From Isoetes taiwanensis (Eukaryota > Streptophyta > Lycopodiopsida > Isoetales > Isoetaceae), in NCBI GenBank assembly GCA_021234155.1, contig JAJEKV010000027.1, positions 1,081,109-1,145,108 on the forward strand: a stretch of 64,000 nucleotides of DNA, written 5' to 3'. Positions 23,640-34,688 of this stretch are shown piece by piece. The position numbers and the translations under genes are program-made. Every line of letters begins with the position of its first letter. The stretch's first letter is position 1. The notes under the pieces are model-generated. The model did not search any database. It was given only the letters and a program-made list of their open reading frames with translations, and had not been told where the DNA came from.

Positions 23640-25345
23640 TGTATCAGTATGGAGCTGGTATGGGGGATGAACTCCTGTTTGTATACGGTGAGGGCATCGT
23701 ATACGAGTAGGGGACGTCACATTGCTCCTTCAAGTTGCCCTTCTTGTGCCCTTCAATGGGCTCCCAATATTGAATTTGGAATCCAGGATGCAACTCCTCT
23801 CCATCAGGCATGGTGGTGGTAACATCAGAGAGTGTCACCCCTAGTCATATTGGACAATCCTCATCGTCAGGCCTTACTAGCACAAAGTATCCTTCCTTGA
23901 TGTCCTCAAAAGGATCCCACTTAGGAAGATTAAACCACTTCGACTTTGAGGCCTTGCTTCTCCCAAACCACTTGGAGGCATTGTTAGGACCCAAGTCAAC
24001 TTTCTTTGATGTGCTTGCTCCATGAGAACCCTCCCATCTAGATTCTCGTAAGAACCCATTTCTCAGCTCTCCTCCGCATTGCTGTTCTATTTCTAAGTAT
24101 GTCACAACTTTCTCCCAATAACTGATTAGGGAGTCCATGTGATTTTTCTTCAAGGTGGAGGTGTGCTTTCCATTTCGAACATCCTCCCAGTGCATTATAT
24201 ACTCTTTGATGCCCTTCACTAGTTGGCTAGAGTCTTTAACAGTCTTGAAGGGAAGAGTGGTTTTGGCTGCCCTCTAGGAATAAGAACTTCACCTGTAGCC
24301 CCCCTTTGCCACAACTCGATTCCTTGTACATGCATCCATAATTTATCACATGGTCTCCACTTATATTGCATGATCGGTATTCCATCCCTGACCCAAAACT
24401 TGAACTGAAGTGGCTTTGTGTGTCCTGTCAACTGATCCTTACCATCTAGCAAGTATCTCTCGACAAATAATTTTCAATCTGCAACCTCATCCATCAAGAA
24501 AGCTATTGGGTTGGGGTCAATGCAGCTCTCAAACACATCCATTAGTTCAGGGAGACTAGCCACGTTTTCTCTCTTGAGCTTCGTAGAGAAAGTTCTGAAG
24601 AATGCATCTATATCATCATGCATATGCCCAACCATCATGAACTCTACCTTCACAATCTTTAATACTCCCACTGCTGTAAAGTATGACATTGCCCCAAACA
24701 TCCATCTATTCTTATTTTCTTTCCAACAGTTGTCCAATTGAACACATAGCTCCTCTGGTAGTTGTTTCTCAAGGAAGGGGAACTCATCCCAAGTCCTTGT
24801 TTCTTTTGACACCTTGGATGTGAGCTCCTTTATCTGCCTTTGGTAACAGAGCGGTTGATCATCCATCAAAGCCTCAAAAATGGGGGAGGGAGAATACCTC
24901 CTCCCTTCTATCGATCCTCTCTCTAGTGTTCTTAAGCACTTGAAAATAGAACTGATATTGAAATGGATCATCCCTCCCTAGATCAAGCACAAAATGACCA
25001 TAGGTGCCAGTTCCATGCTTATGTGTCAAGACACCCGCCAGGCTTACTTTCATCTGAAAAGCATTTTGACAACGCTTGGGCAAAGGATCTATCTTTGGCA
25101 AGAAAGTCTTGTATTGGTCCTTCTTATCATGAATTATACACAAAAATCTGTCAGGCTACATCTGAAAAAATGTTCTCCACTGCCAATACAGCTGCCTACA
25201 TGATATTTGGTATGATTGGTGATCTGCAAATTGTTCCCTGATTGTCATTCTTTCTTTCTCTATTGCAGTTGATACAAGTATATCCTTCAATTGAATGCAA
25301 GTGTTGCACTTTGAGAATGGCATGTGTTGCAAGACACACACGTCT
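23640..25345 (-). pseudogene. DUF7869-type transposon ORF, frameshifted
   Basis: Consecutive minus-strand frames at 25341-25156, 25143-24874, 24971-24474, 24452-24219, 24219-23845 and 23838-23644 form one broken protein of roughly 500 residues. It includes a CNTCIQLKD Cys pair, then LCIIHDKKDQYKTFLPK, then VGHMHDDIDAFF. These match the DUF7869 family: a (D/H)xxDxxKTxxP segment and a VGHTHxDID segment. That family is widespread in plant, algal and animal transposon-like ORFs and probably has a transposase-type nuclease fold. At least three frameshifts are needed to join it. No terminal repeats were identified. Confidence 0.65.
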
Positions 25346-25541
25346 GAGAAGTGAGTTTTCTATAACTTGCTGAAATGTGATTGAGAAAGAGGCCGACCTC
25401 CAGTCATTTCTAGAATGGAGTTACCTCTTTAAGGCACTCTTTCTGGATATAATGTTGTGGCAATACCCTTTGGGCCACTCATACACCGTGCTCGTTCACC
25501 TTCGACTTATGCGGCATAGATTGAGACACTTTCCGGGGTTT

Positions 25542-25559
25542 TTCGACTCGCGAGTCGAG
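25542..25559. repeat. Palindrome TCGACTCGCGAGTCGA
   Basis: Perfect 16-bp palindrome inside GTTTTTCGACTCG and CGAGTCGAGAAACC. A related imperfect hairpin lies 50 bp downstream and another at 27262. Confidence 0.8.
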
Positions 25560-25605
25560 AAACCTTCCAAGTCTTAACGTTTTTTCGATTTCTCACATGA
25601 ATCCT

Positions 25606-25627
25606 TTCTCGACTCATAAGTCGAGAA
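25606..25627. repeat. Second palindrome of the same family
   Basis: TTCTCGACTCA is followed by TAAGTCGAGAA, a near-perfect 22-bp palindrome related to the one at 25542. Confidence 0.75.
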
Positions 25628-25794
25628 CCTCCTTTTGTAACTGATGACCTTCATCATTCCAGGGACATCAAGCGCAATCAATCTGGATCATTGTCATGAT
25701 CACAGGGATCTGCTGGCGATTCAATTGCACATGAGGATACTGCATCCAAAAAAGGTAGTCCAGTACAAGACAATAGGACCATCAAGAAAGGACC

Positions 25795-26469
25795 TGAAAG
25801 AATAATGATCCCGGCCCTCGATCCCGATCAAGAAGAAATCTGGTCAGAGCCAAACTCGAACTGGGATCCAAATGCGCCACCAAACTTGTAATTTTTGACG
25901 TCAATGGAGTCTTGACTGCAGTATACCACGATGGTGATGTCCCTGAGCTTAACATCTCACAGAAGCCGACAAAGGCAGGGTCTAAGATCATCTATCCTCG
26001 GCCTCGAGCAAAAGAGATTATTCAATATGGGCATGGACCAGGGATTTGAAGTGGCCATATGGGCTTGTATGGAAAAGAAAAATGTTGTAAATATCCTTGG
26101 TGTACTCGGCCTGCCCGTTTTGAGGTTCAAGTTTGTTTGGGGAAATGAAAGGGTTCAGCATGTGTCAGACCTCGATCTGGCCATCACGAAGAGGGAGCCT
26201 ATTATGATGAAAAGACTGGAAAGAGTTTATGAAGCATACCAGGATTATATAACAAACACAACACGCTGATCATAGACAAGTGCTATCATAACTCGGGCAA
26301 TACAATCATTGCAAAGAATTATCGACCAGAAAAGCATGCGAAATCCCTATTTTTCATTCTTGTGGCCAATGTGATTAGGAACTATCCGAACCTCAAGCAA
26401 ATTGGTCTGGAGAGCAGCGCGATCATGAGGGCTATGGACGGGAAATATTATGGTGATCAAAATCAGTGA
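25795..26469 (+). pseudogene. FCP1/HAD-like phosphatase-family gene copy, two frameshifts
   Basis: The plus strand encodes about 220 residues with the order expected of FCP1-homology (HAD superfamily) proteins. Motif I is KLVIFDVNGVL near 25885, then IIYPRPRAKEIIQY, GFEVAIWACM near 26050, FVWGNERVQ and LIIDKCYHNSG near 26270. It ends in a TGA at 26467-26469. The second acidic residue of the DxD motif is Asn (DVN). This is shared by a plant subgroup of this family and should lower classical phosphatase activity. One-base frameshifts lie near 26035 (a G run) and 26255. No ATG is present upstream in frame, so an earlier exon or a truncated start is likely. Confidence 0.7.
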
Positions 26470-26702
26470 CCTCTGATTTTAGATAGCAAAATTCTGTGAA
26501 GTTTTGAAAGAAACGTGAACAAGTATACTATATTCTGTAATGAAAATACTTGTACATTGATTTTCTAGCTTGTCCCAATGATGAGACCGTTTCTATGCTT
26601 CTTTGTGTGATTGGATGCGGCTATATGGAATGAATGCTCTCCAATCTATTTTGAATTCTGCATCCCTTTCTTCGTTACTCATGACTAATGGTACCGTAAT
26701 TG

Positions 26703-26985
26703 TTAATCATGGATTCTCTTTGTTCTAGATGACTCGACACATGGCACAAATCCCGCTCAGGCTACACTCTTACCAGGGCCTTGGGATAAGCTTGCTCGTG
26801 ATTGCAGACGCTACGGGACCTCAAGGGATGAGGAAGAGAGGAAGAACATTTCGCAACTCCAGAAAGCTCAAATGATCTTGCAAGCATTGCATGACATCCA
26901 CGGAGGTTGGGGGACGAGCATATTCGACCCGGCGATTGATGAAAAGATGCGAGAGGAGGGTGGAGAAATAGGTTGGACAGGCTAG
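26703..26985 (+). pseudogene. Exon-like open segment of unknown function
   Basis: An open frame of about 90 codons reads LLPGPWDKLARDCRRYG, then ISQLQKAQMILQALHDIHGG and ends in TAG near 26985. It is preceded by a plausible acceptor (CTTTGTTCTAG at about 26730). The composition looks protein-like, but no family is recognised. It may be another exon of the FCP1-like gene copy or an independent fragment. Confidence 0.35.
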
Positions 26986-26989
26986 CGGG

Positions 26990-29640
26990 TAGCTCACGAG
27001 GCACCTCCTCATGAGGCATTTCACGTTCTTCAGGTTGTCCCCAAAGCTTATAGACGGCAAGAAGAAGCCTCACACGTTCTTCCTGTAAGGTTTACCACCT
27101 ACCATGATGATATAACTATAGTGACAACAAGGCTGCCATGGTCTCTGCGTCCGATGTAAAATATGTTGTAACTATTTAATTTATTAATAAAAATTCCTTT
27201 TCAACTACAACTTTGTTTTCAATGTGAAATGAAATTCCTTCATTTGAGTTGTATTCTTGGTGTTCTCGACTCGCGATCCGAGAAAATAGGGGAAAAGATA
27301 TAGGATGCTTGGCCAAAAACTTTTCCCTCGTCCTTTTCGTGTAAAATAACAGGGTTTCAAAAAAAAGTGGGAATGGCATGTGACCCACTTTAATTAAATG
27401 CGACTTGTTAGCCCTTTAAGATAAAACAAAGCATAGAAAGATGGTTTTGAATGAAGAAAAAGAGGCAAAACTAGTATATTTCCACTATGAAATTCATACA
27501 AATACAAACAAACAAGACAAGAACAATGGATCCAAGCCAACAGTTCCAAGATCCTGCTTTGGTTAACACATCAAATCGGTTTTCTCACTCCAACTGCAAG
27601 AATTAGATGCAAGGGCATAACAGAAACACAATCAGATGTATTTTGTCCAAGACAATTTATTTTTTTTATATTATTCTACAAAAATGTCTTCCTATTTCTC
27701 TAAAGATTCAAGTCCAAATTATCTCATCCATTCTAAAATCTAAATATTATTTCTATTTTCCTCAAAATATCTTGCTAGTTTGTTGTTTCATTGACAACTA
27801 ACAATTTCCACTATTTTATTATCCTATCCCAAGGTTCCTAGTTATTTGTCCCCTTACCCAACAACTCCCTAGTGTGTCACATAAACTAAGGACATTATCA
27901 GCACTTAAAGGAGCAACTTTCTGAAACTAAAAGGTCAAGTTCAAAATTGATGTGAGTAAATTCAAAGTCTCATCATTGAAATGATAATGTAACGTTGAAA
28001 CAAATTTTCACTCTAGAACATAGATGTCAAATGCTTTTTCACATCTAGCCACATTCAAATCTAGGTCTGCACTTCGGACTTTGGCTCCAGCATTCTAAGT
28101 TCCAATTAAGATTTTATAGACATACAATAGCTCAGAAATTATTTCAGCATAAAATCTGAGAAAGTAAGGGCCAAGAACATTACTGATAGTCTTGTGATCA
28201 ATACATTGCGAACAAAAAGTCTCTAAGTAACCTTGTTTTATACTGCACATAGGTCGTTGATTTGTGATGGCCAATCAAAAAATAGAGCATGTCACTATAT
28301 CAAAGAAGTAGAGTTAAGTATAAAAGTAAAGGACCTTGTGACAAATGATGAATGTAGAGGGATTGGATGTTATATGGATCTGGCCCTCTTGATTTCTGAG
28401 CCGGAATGCCTTTAACATGGTAAGCATTAGTTTTTTGGATCTATGGATGTTAATAAACAGAACAAACAAGGATTGAAGGGATTCAAAGCAAGAAACAACC
28501 GGGCTACTAAAGAAAGGATCACAAAAGTGATAAATAAAGCGGATAGGAGAATGAGACACAACCAAGCTCTTGGTAGCTCTAAGATCTTCTCGCATTAAAC
28601 GATCAGATGGCCTGCTAATGGTGTAGCATGACAACCAATGGCAACCAAACCAACCAGTAACTTCAAATAACACAGAGAAAATTTCAACCTCAATTGTGCA
28701 ATGCAGAGAGATTTCTAATCTCATCCATTGAATTAGCATATCTAAATAATATTCTATCAATCCATCTCTCCGAAGGTTTGCCCTTCTGGCGACCCAAAAT
28801 TTATTTTGTCAAGCTCCAAACATCCCCTTCATGTCCATGCACATGGTTTGGGGGGGTTCTTCTAAGTGACTCCCTCTTGCTGCATATGTGTTCTTGGAGC
28901 TCCTTAAAATAAAACACATAATCCTTTATACTTGTAATAAAAAAGCCAACATTGAAGTTTCATAAAAGAAACTAATATCTACTACAACATTTATCAACCT
29001 TGAAACCTTTAAATTGAAGTCCATTTCCCATGCTTTCTAGAATTTTGGAAATCGAATTGCCTGTTGGATTAAGAATCATAATCTTCAACATGATGCTTTA
29101 AACCATCTATACATTTCAGCAAACAAGCATCATAGAAAGGAAAAGTACCATAAGAATACTCAAGATATAGTGTTTTGCCTAATCTTAAAATCTCTATCAT
29201 AATATTATACATTTGCTATAATGGAGAACGTGGATGTCCATTTCAACATAGGTAAAAAGAAAGTCTTATCTCTGCCTCAACATAGTTCAGTCCTCTGTCA
29301 ATCCACTGCTTCATTCATGCAATACCAGATTGTGAGATCCAATGCCAATTCTGCAATGAAACAAGAATTTACCTTGCCAAAATGGCAAAGATAGAGTCCT
29401 AGACTCTAAACATAAGCTTGGAAAAAATAATTCTCAGACTGAGATAACTAGGAGGGCAATAATCCAGAAAGGGAATGCAAATGTGAAGGAGCTCCATCGT
29501 TGCCCTAGTTGTTCGGGAAGGATTGAAACCAAAGAAGAAATAAAAAAAAACTTGGCGAAACATGCTTGCTTTGAGCTTATCTATAAAATGGCCTTGATGA
29601 AGCTATGGCTAGAGAAGACTTGACCTTTTTTCGAATCATA
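26990..29640. other. AT-rich intergenic stretch
   Basis: Apart from a third copy of the CTCGACTCGCGA hairpin at 27262-27285, no gene, RNA or organised repeat is seen. The short ORFs present have no domains and low-complexity composition. Confidence 0.45.
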
Positions 29641-29650
29641 TGGAAGCATC

Positions 29651-29804
29651 ACATTTCTTATCATAACTTTTGATCTAGAGCTTTGTTTGAGATGATTTTT
29701 ATTGCTAGGAAAGCTCTCTCCGAGATCTTTTTGATAGTGTATGATATGGATATGTTTGGTTAAGTTACCTATGCTAAAACAGCAATTTTTCGACCGGGTT
29801 TGGT
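29651..29804. repeat. 154-bp dispersed repeat, copy 1
   Basis: From ACATTTCTTATCATAACTTT to CCGGGTTTGGT this is about 95 percent identical to 62641-62795 in the same orientation. Noncoding; the wider element it belongs to is not identified. Confidence 0.9.
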
Positions 29805-30140
29805 TGAACAACTAGTTTATTATCATATCTTTGTAGGAGAAACTTTGCTTCCCATAAAAGATGTTTCTTCGTTTTTCATATTGTCCCTGAAGGCAATAGT
29901 ACGATGACAACATTTGATCTTCTTAGTACTCCTTTCAGATCTACCCTCAGCTCTTATATTTCAAGAACCTTTGTGCAATTTTTTCCCATTTCCCTTGCCC
30001 TACTCGTCATTATATCTTGCAAAAGCCACCTTATCCTGTAGCAAAGAACGTCTTTAGGATATAACCAACTTTCTAATTATGTTGCACAACCCCAAAAAAC
30101 TCGAAAACTCGCTCGCCCGCTAGCACAAATCGATTCCTCA
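29805..30140. other. Intergenic spacer
   Basis: No supportable feature between the dispersed repeat and the LINE fragment. Confidence 0.4.
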
Positions 30141-31730
30141 CTGACTATAACAGAGGCAGATGTCACCGATGGCTTGCAATGGCTCGCAAATGGCAAGGCA
30201 ATAATCTGGATGGCATGCAAACAAAACTATTGAAGTGGATTGGACCTCAGATTATCCCAATCCTTACTAGTTTGTTCAATAGGGGCCTTCATGAAGACTT
30301 TCCATGCAGTGGACCATCGGTAGAGTAGTTTTAATATATAAACCAGTATCGGCATTGTCCTATAAATTACCATACAATTATGGTCTATCTTTTGTTGGCG
30401 ACTCGTCGCATTCCCGGAACAACAATTAATATCACGGGTGGAGGAGGCAATGTACATGCACCTGAACATGCCAATTTTAGACCTAAGCATTCCATTATTG
30501 ATCATATTTTCACATTGCATACCTTATTAGAGTACATCATACATAAAAGAGAGGATATACCGTTGCTACGTGGATTTTGCAAAGGCTTTTGATAATGTGC
30601 CAAGGGAGAAGTTGTAGGAGAGATTATTATAGATAGGCCTTCCACAGGAAATGCAAAATGCAATGTACATGCTGTATGAAGCAGTCACTGCTTGAATCCC
30701 CATGATCTCCCATACCATTTTAATTGTATATTGATCAACTAGAGAAATGTCTTGCCTTACATGGGGGAAAGGAGTTTGGCCTGCTGATATACAGTTGATA
30801 TATCATAAGGCAGTTGATATACATAAGTCACCTGAACACACTGAGCACTTTCTCTCAAGACACTAGAATGCAAGTCAACTTGGCAAAGGGCAAGGAACTT
30901 TTCATATCATCTTCTAGATAACATAGACAACCTCACTTCACTTATGATGGTCAGAACGTCGACGTAGTACAAACATACAAATATCTTGGAGTAGAGTTCA
31001 GTACCACTATATACTGGGACACCTATATCCAACAATGAGCAACGAGAGTTGGAAAGCACTCTGATAAAATGTCTAGGAGCAAAGACATGTATAAGTGCAG
31101 AATAATGAAGATTATTGAAGCAGTATCTTGATACATGCTTCCTTGATAAGTTTTGGGATGCTAGCGCTTAGGAAACGACAAAAATAGCACACCACAAAAG
31201 CCAAACTAATCCCACACTTTCCCGTGGCCCCTAACAGTACATGTTATCGCATTTGTCCATGAAGAGGCATAGAACAACTTCGTCCATTCGTATGGGTGCA
31301 TATCGCCTCAAAATTGAAACATGCAGATGGGGCCATGAGGAGCATGAAACCAAGATATATGAATGTTGCTAGATGGAGCCATGAAAGATGAATGCCACAC
31401 TCTTCAAATTTGCTCAGTGTTTGCGACTATTTGAGGATGATATGTTCACCTGATTACATCTAATCAAGCACTACATTTACTCTTGCAGACGCTTGCAGTA
31501 ATGGCATTATCAACATTTATCCTGGAGGTTCTCGACAAGCAAGAAGAAATACGTCATGCATCATCACATTGATATGTACAAATGTACATTTTCTCAGCGA
31601 GTCTATTCCTCTTATAACTTTTATCATAAAAATCCTTTTGGAGCAAGGCTTTCTTATCCTAGGCAGTAATGGGCTTGTTTAATCCATCAAACTAGATCCT
31701 CAACCCTGGTTCTTCTGTCTACAAGTGCGT
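30140..31730 (+). pseudogene. LINE reverse transcriptase fragment, plus strand
   Basis: The plus strand carries a broken non-LTR reverse transcriptase. Segments in order are LANGKA near 30185, IIPILTSLFNRGLHEDFP near 30250, FRPKHSIIDHIFTLHTLLE near 30480, VDFAKAFDNVPREK near 30575 with a frame change, NLAKGKELFISSS near 30880 and YKYLGVEFS near 30985. These are RT motifs of a plant L1-like LINE, and the last two match the LINE at 58866-60306. Stops and shifts are frequent. Sequence after about 31160 is more decayed and the junction with the next, inverted fragment is near 31730. Confidence 0.8.
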
Positions 31731-32480
31731 CTACAGGAAGAGGGCCACTATGCCAGGCCATTGCAAATCATCAAGTCAAAGATACCGCAAAGTAGAAGCA
31801 ACTGCCTGCCAAAGCACGTGACTTAGTTGTCATCTGATGTCCGTGGCTAGGGTGCCTCTGTCGGGTGTAGCTGCAACACATTGTCAGCCAAGGGGTCAAG
31901 TCTCATGGGCTAGTCTGCTCCTATTTGCACATTGAATCTCCAAAGAGTATGACACTGCCCAACTGAATGTGTTGTTGTAAGTCATCATATAAATCGACAT
32001 AAGGATCCATCTTATCCATATATGAGTGGCTGCGGTAGAAGTTGCTCTCTGCATGTGAGAAGCAGCAGGTGGCCAGGAAGAGAGGGTTGCCACTACAATT
32101 ATGCACCTACATCGGAGGTACCGGTTGTGTGCAATGCATGTACGCCTTCCGGGGAAACCGAATGTGCCAAAAGCATCCAGTAGTAACAAACCCTCCCCAC
32201 CACACAACATCCCTCCTTCATGCAATTGTCAAGACTAAAAAATGCTGGTAACCTAGAAGATCGGGTAGCATGTGCCCTATATGCTCCCATGAGAGATGAG
32301 ATCCATATTTGCAGCCACGGAGTTGAGCCTATATCTCTTTTGCCATGGGAAACCCCGCAGTTCTAGGAGACCACCGAAGGCACATTTCTTATTTGGCGGC
32401 CGGTAGTTGCATGCACAGACTGAGTTGCGAGGAAAGAGCGAGGAGGGGTAGCGGACTGAGTTGTGGGGGCAGAGCAAGAA
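31730..32480 (-). pseudogene. LINE endonuclease fragment, minus strand
   Basis: On the minus strand the AP-endonuclease-like (EEP) part of a LINE is readable. DPYVDLYDDLQQHIQLGSV with ILFGD lies at about 32010-31935, equivalent to the usual GDFN word with one base lost after GD. It is followed by SDDN, VTCFGRQLL and LCGIFDLMICNGLA near 31820-31750. The orientation is opposite to the adjoining reverse transcriptase fragment. Both may derive from one rearranged copy or two insertions. Confidence 0.7.
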
Positions 32481-33700
32481 GCAATGGAAGTGGAGGTAGC
32501 ATGTGGCTTAGGGGCAGTGGTCATTGCTGAGGCGGCCGAGGCGAGGGCATGGAGGAGGGAGGGTGGGGTAAGGCATGTCCGGAGGAGGTTGGGAGCTGAA
32601 AGTGGTGGGCTTGGGAGCTTGCAGCAGCATTTGGTGGGCTTCTAACCTTGACCAATTCCTACCTGTCGGACTCTTCTTGCTCTTGAATGAGGTCTCGGTC
32701 CAAATATAGGGACGTCCCCTTCAAATGCTTGCCCTGGCGTAGTATGGCACCCCATACCCATGCATCTGCGATCGTAAATATGACAATGCAATTATGGTCA
32801 AGGTGTTGAGCGCCATGGCAGCTTGCTCTAGCAATGTGAACAGGAGAAGGAAATGTCATACGATCGAGGATATGCTTTTGGAGGCAGTGAATGAGATTTT
32901 CCTTTTCTTCTTTCAGTAGGCCCCAGATTACCAAATTATGGCCCCTCCATATGCGCTCCCGAAGTTATATGCATGTGGGTCAATGCCAACCGTGGTAGTT
33001 TTGCGATGTCTATTGTGCAGGTGCTATTTGTGATTGGCGAGGCATGGGTTGCAGCCGCACTGGGATGGTGGTGGCATGGGGTGGCTTGATGGTGCGACAG
33101 TACATGGTCCCGGCTAACATCATGCAGGCTATACGGGCTGTTGGGCATGTGCGATTGGCATGACCTATACTGTGGCCTCTTCTCTGCGAAGCCTGGAGCT
33201 CAGCTCCTGCTGAAATTTATGCTGCTTTGCCATCTCGTGCATGCAACACTACAGCTATTCATGAGCCTCTATGTGGAGGCCCTTGCCTTGTTTGGTAATG
33301 ACCTCTCGAATCTCCTGCAACTCCTGGCCAAACGGAAGCCATCTTCCACCTGATGTCTATGGGTCTCCAACTCTACGATCCGCTATTTCTCCGTCACCAA
33401 TTGCCTTCTCAGCACTTGGGTATTGAGAACTGCATCTTCATTGTCAGTCCTACAATGCAGGCACTATTATTCTCAATTCCTGCCTTGAGATGTCTCCAAG
33501 ATTCTGCCAATTCTGGGTTCACTAATGGGGCATGAGAAATTATTCACAGCTTGTCGAGCTGGCCTTGCCGATTGAGCTTTGGACCGTGCCTCCCTCTTCA
33601 TGGAAGAGGCTTCTCCCTCATCCTTAACATCTGGTCGAGGCCGCTTTCGTGGCGGCCCATCCACTTGGTTCTTTCAGGCAGGCTCATCATTTGCGGGGCC
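32480..33700 (-). pseudogene. Possible 5' portion of the minus-strand LINE
   Basis: Minus-strand frames at 33664-33473, 33148-32936 and 32934-32659 show protein-like composition. They include a basic segment (RKRPRPDVKDEGE) and a possible coiled-coil stretch. They lie directly upstream of the endonuclease part and could be the ORF1-like or leader part of the LINE. No diagnostic domain is visible, so this is positional inference. Confidence 0.3.
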
Positions 33701-34680
33701 GGCAGTTTGCAGGTGTGCTTGGGCATTAGACTTGGTCTTGACCTGGGCTTGGGCTTGGGGATGTCTCACTCTAAGTAGGGGTCAGGGCAGGGGTCTACAC
33801 AATTGGCTATGGTTAATTGGAAAGGGTTCTTTGCAAGTTTACAGGACTACTTTGGAGTTCAAAGAATGAAAGAAAAGCATAAATGATGCCTATCCCTAGT
33901 GATTGGCACGGGAGGGTTTGGGGGAGTTCAACCCTATGGGTGGGAGGCTTGATTCCTGTTGCCGTTGGAATTCTTTTGGAATGGGCTTGGAGTAAAGATA
34001 AGATCTAAGGGAGATTTTGGAAATGGGCTTGAAGAAAAGATAGGAGCTGAAGGTGATTCACCGTGCGCTACTTATAAAAATATAATATCTTCAAGCCCCA
34101 ATTCAAATCAATTATCTTTCCATGTATAGATATTGTCCATAAGAAGATGATGTAGAAATCTGATAAGTAATGTCTCTTATAAAAATATAATACCTTCAAG
34201 CTCCAATTCAAGTCAATTATCTTTCCATCCATTGAACCAAGGAAACAACTCCTCGATGAGAAGCTCAATAAGTTGAATTGACCTTATGGCCCTAAATGCA
34301 TACGACGCATGCACTTTTTTTTCTTTTTTTGATGGACATGGACCGTTATTACTCAAAAGAATACAAAGAGTATATGGAGGAGTTGCTCTTTCTTGTATTA
34401 GATCCCATAGACCTTTCGGTCTACTTAGATGATAAAAGTCATTTTAATTCCTTCGTGTAACTTGACACGACTATGGCCGATCTCGTTACCAAAAAGAAGA
34501 ATGCAAAGAACTGTAGCTTGAAAAGACACTCTGCCCAGCATAAGAAAAATAGTCCCTCAAGGGGTAAAGGGAAAGCCATGCAACATTCCTTGCCACAAAA
34601 GCTGACACCCTCTCATTGTAATAAAGATGTGAAATAATTGCAATATTAGTGGGAACATTTAAATTGCAAACCTCCCGCTA
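33700..34680. other. Intergenic, with a short direct duplication
   Basis: A segment reading TTATAAAAATATAATA followed by a CTTCAAGC-CCAATTCAA stretch occurs at about 34071-34125 and again at about 34176-34230. No gene is supported. Confidence 0.5.
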
Positions 34681-34688
34681 TGCCTCAC
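34681..34688. repeat. Left 8-bp target-site duplication (TGCCTCAC)
   Basis: TGCCTCAC precedes the hAT terminus exactly and is repeated at 36090-36097. Confidence 0.92.

Noticed and set aside
31530-31790. Additional plus-strand coding segments after the LINE reverse transcriptase
   Set aside because: Frames are too broken, and part is antisense to the clear minus-strand endonuclease reading.
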